NCBI GenBank assembly: GCA_002167805.1
Contig: NHBT01000019.1
Coordinates: 5,076 to 13,147, forward strand
Source of the DNA: Owenweeksia sp. TMED14
GTDB lineage: Bacteria; Bacteroidota; Bacteroidia; Flavobacteriales; Schleiferiaceae
DNA length: 8,072 nt
Direction of reading: 5' to 3'
Part shown: in pieces, positions 7,400-8,072 of the stretch
How positions within the stretch are numbered: the stretch's first letter is position 1
Layout: every line of letters starts with the position of its first letter
Made by a program: the position numbers and the translations under genes
The notes under the pieces: model-generated
Database searches by the model: none
Seen by the model: only the letters and a program-made list of their open reading frames with translations
What the model was told of the DNA's origin: nothing

Positions 7400-8072
7400 T
7401 GAGAGTACAATCACCAAAAGGAACTAGAGATTTCGATTTCACGGAATTGTCAAGAAGAAATTATGTGATTGACTGCATAAAAGCAGCTTTTGAAATATTT
7501 TCATATCGACCTCTTGAAACGCCTAGTTTTGAAAATATTGAAACCTTAATGGGAAAATACGGAGACGAAGGGGATCGTTTAATATTTAAAATTTTACGTT
7601 CAGGAGATTTTTTAAGGAGCGCAAGAGATAAATCAAATCCAATTGTTAAAGAAATAGCTGATAAGGCACTCAGATATGACTTAACAGTTCCGTTTTCTCG
7701 CTATGTATCTCAAAATAATGGAAAATTGACATTTCCTTTTAAAAGATATCAAATTCAACCGGTATGGAGAGCAGATAAACCTCAAAAAGGACGCTTCAGG
7801 GAGTTTCTTCAATGTGATGCTGACGTAGTTGGGTCTAAAAGTCTATGGCAGGAAGTAGAAATGCTAGATTTGTATATTTATACCTTTAAATCTCTAAATC
7901 TTCCAATAAGGATTAAATTAAATAATAGGAAAATTTTAGCCGCAATATCAGAGGTTGTCGGTATTGAAAAACGCCTGGTAGATTTTACCACAATTTTAGA
8001 CAAAATTGACAAAATTGGGGAAGGTGGAGTTCTGAAAGAGCTTAAAGAAAAGGGATTCTCAAAAGATCAAAT
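7399..8072 (+). CDS. hisS: Histidyl-tRNA synthetase, 3' partial
   Basis: This cytoplasmic class II synthetase charges tRNA-His with histidine using ATP. The frame starts at ATG 7399-7401, whose A is the last base of the ettA stop (TAATG), and stays open to the right edge, giving 224 residues out of an expected total of about 420-470. The N-terminus QSPKGTRDF is the usual HisRS opening. The sequence [11 protein letters not shown] fits motif 1. [11 protein letters not shown] (92-102) is part of the histidine-binding site. [18 protein letters not shown] covers motif 2, with the ATP-binding arginine in GRFREF (131-136). The form RYDLTVP plus the NNRKIL segment (175-180) resembles eukaryotic and archaeal HisRS more than the E. 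coli form, which has SLTLRPEGT at this place. The later HisRS signature, motif 3 and the anticodon-binding domain lie outside the window. The gene is probably co-transcribed with ettA, and there is no Shine-Dalgarno sequence. No truncation other than the window edge is seen. Confidence 0.96.
   Translation, partial: MRVQSPKGTRDFDFTELSRRNYVIDCIKAAFEIFSYRPLETPSFENIETLMGKYGDEGDRLIFKILRSGDFLRSARDKSNPIVKEIADKALRYDLTVPFSRYVSQNNGKLTFPFKRYQIQPVWRADKPQKGRFREFLQCDADVVGSKSLWQEVEMLDLYIYTFKSLNLPIRIKLNNRKILAAISEVVGIEKRLVDFTTILDKIDKIGEGGVLKELKEKGFSKDQ

Noticed and set aside
1..8072. Mobile element, CRISPR array, defence system, tRNA or rRNA
   Set aside because: I found no transposase, integrase, terminal inverted repeats with target duplications, regularly spaced direct repeats, nuclease/helicase motifs, tRNA cloverleaf or rRNA sequence. 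Gene content and composition look like ordinary chromosome.

Overview
The window looks like a chromosomal piece of a Bacteroidota (flavobacteria-like) genome. The evidence is: an A+T-rich composition; no Shine-Dalgarno sequences before any start; a Bacteroidota-type -7 promoter box (TAnnTTTG form) before guaB; a secreted protein with a type IX secretion system (T9SS) type B sorting domain; a small secreted protein with a carboxypeptidase-regulatory-like domain; and an IMP dehydrogenase with a C-terminus typical of that phylum. Genus or species cannot be told from the sequence alone.

Layout from left to right: (1) bases 1-3372, plus strand, almost all of a very large secreted multidomain protein that lacks only its start and signal peptide, which lie left of the window; (2) a short intergenic region (3373-3461) with a possible weak hairpin, a -7 box and an 18-bp perfect palindrome; (3) guaB, IMP dehydrogenase, 3462-4934; (4) a convergent minus-strand gene, 5644-4931, for an exported conserved protein of unknown function, whose stop codon overlaps the guaB stop; (5) a 60-bp divergent intergenic region; (6) ettA, an ABC-F translation factor, 5705-7399; (7) hisS, histidyl-tRNA synthetase, starting at 7399 and running off the right edge.

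There is no sign of a mobile element, CRISPR array, rRNA, tRNA, toxin-antitoxin pair or phage gene. Three genes are housekeeping: guaB makes XMP for GTP synthesis, ettA tunes translation initiation according to energy state, and hisS charges tRNA-His. ettA and hisS share one base (TAATG) and are very likely co-transcribed and translationally coupled. The other two products are envelope or surface proteins. The giant protein would be exported by Sec, moved across the outer membrane by T9SS and probably anchored on the surface, where it may act as an adhesin-like or structural protein.

I see no convincing new multi-gene system. The most interesting signals are an approximately 190-residue two-domain repeat inside the giant surface protein, its degenerate sorting-domain entry motif, a HisRS that looks like the eukaryote/archaeal-type branch, and small symmetric elements in the two intergenic regions.
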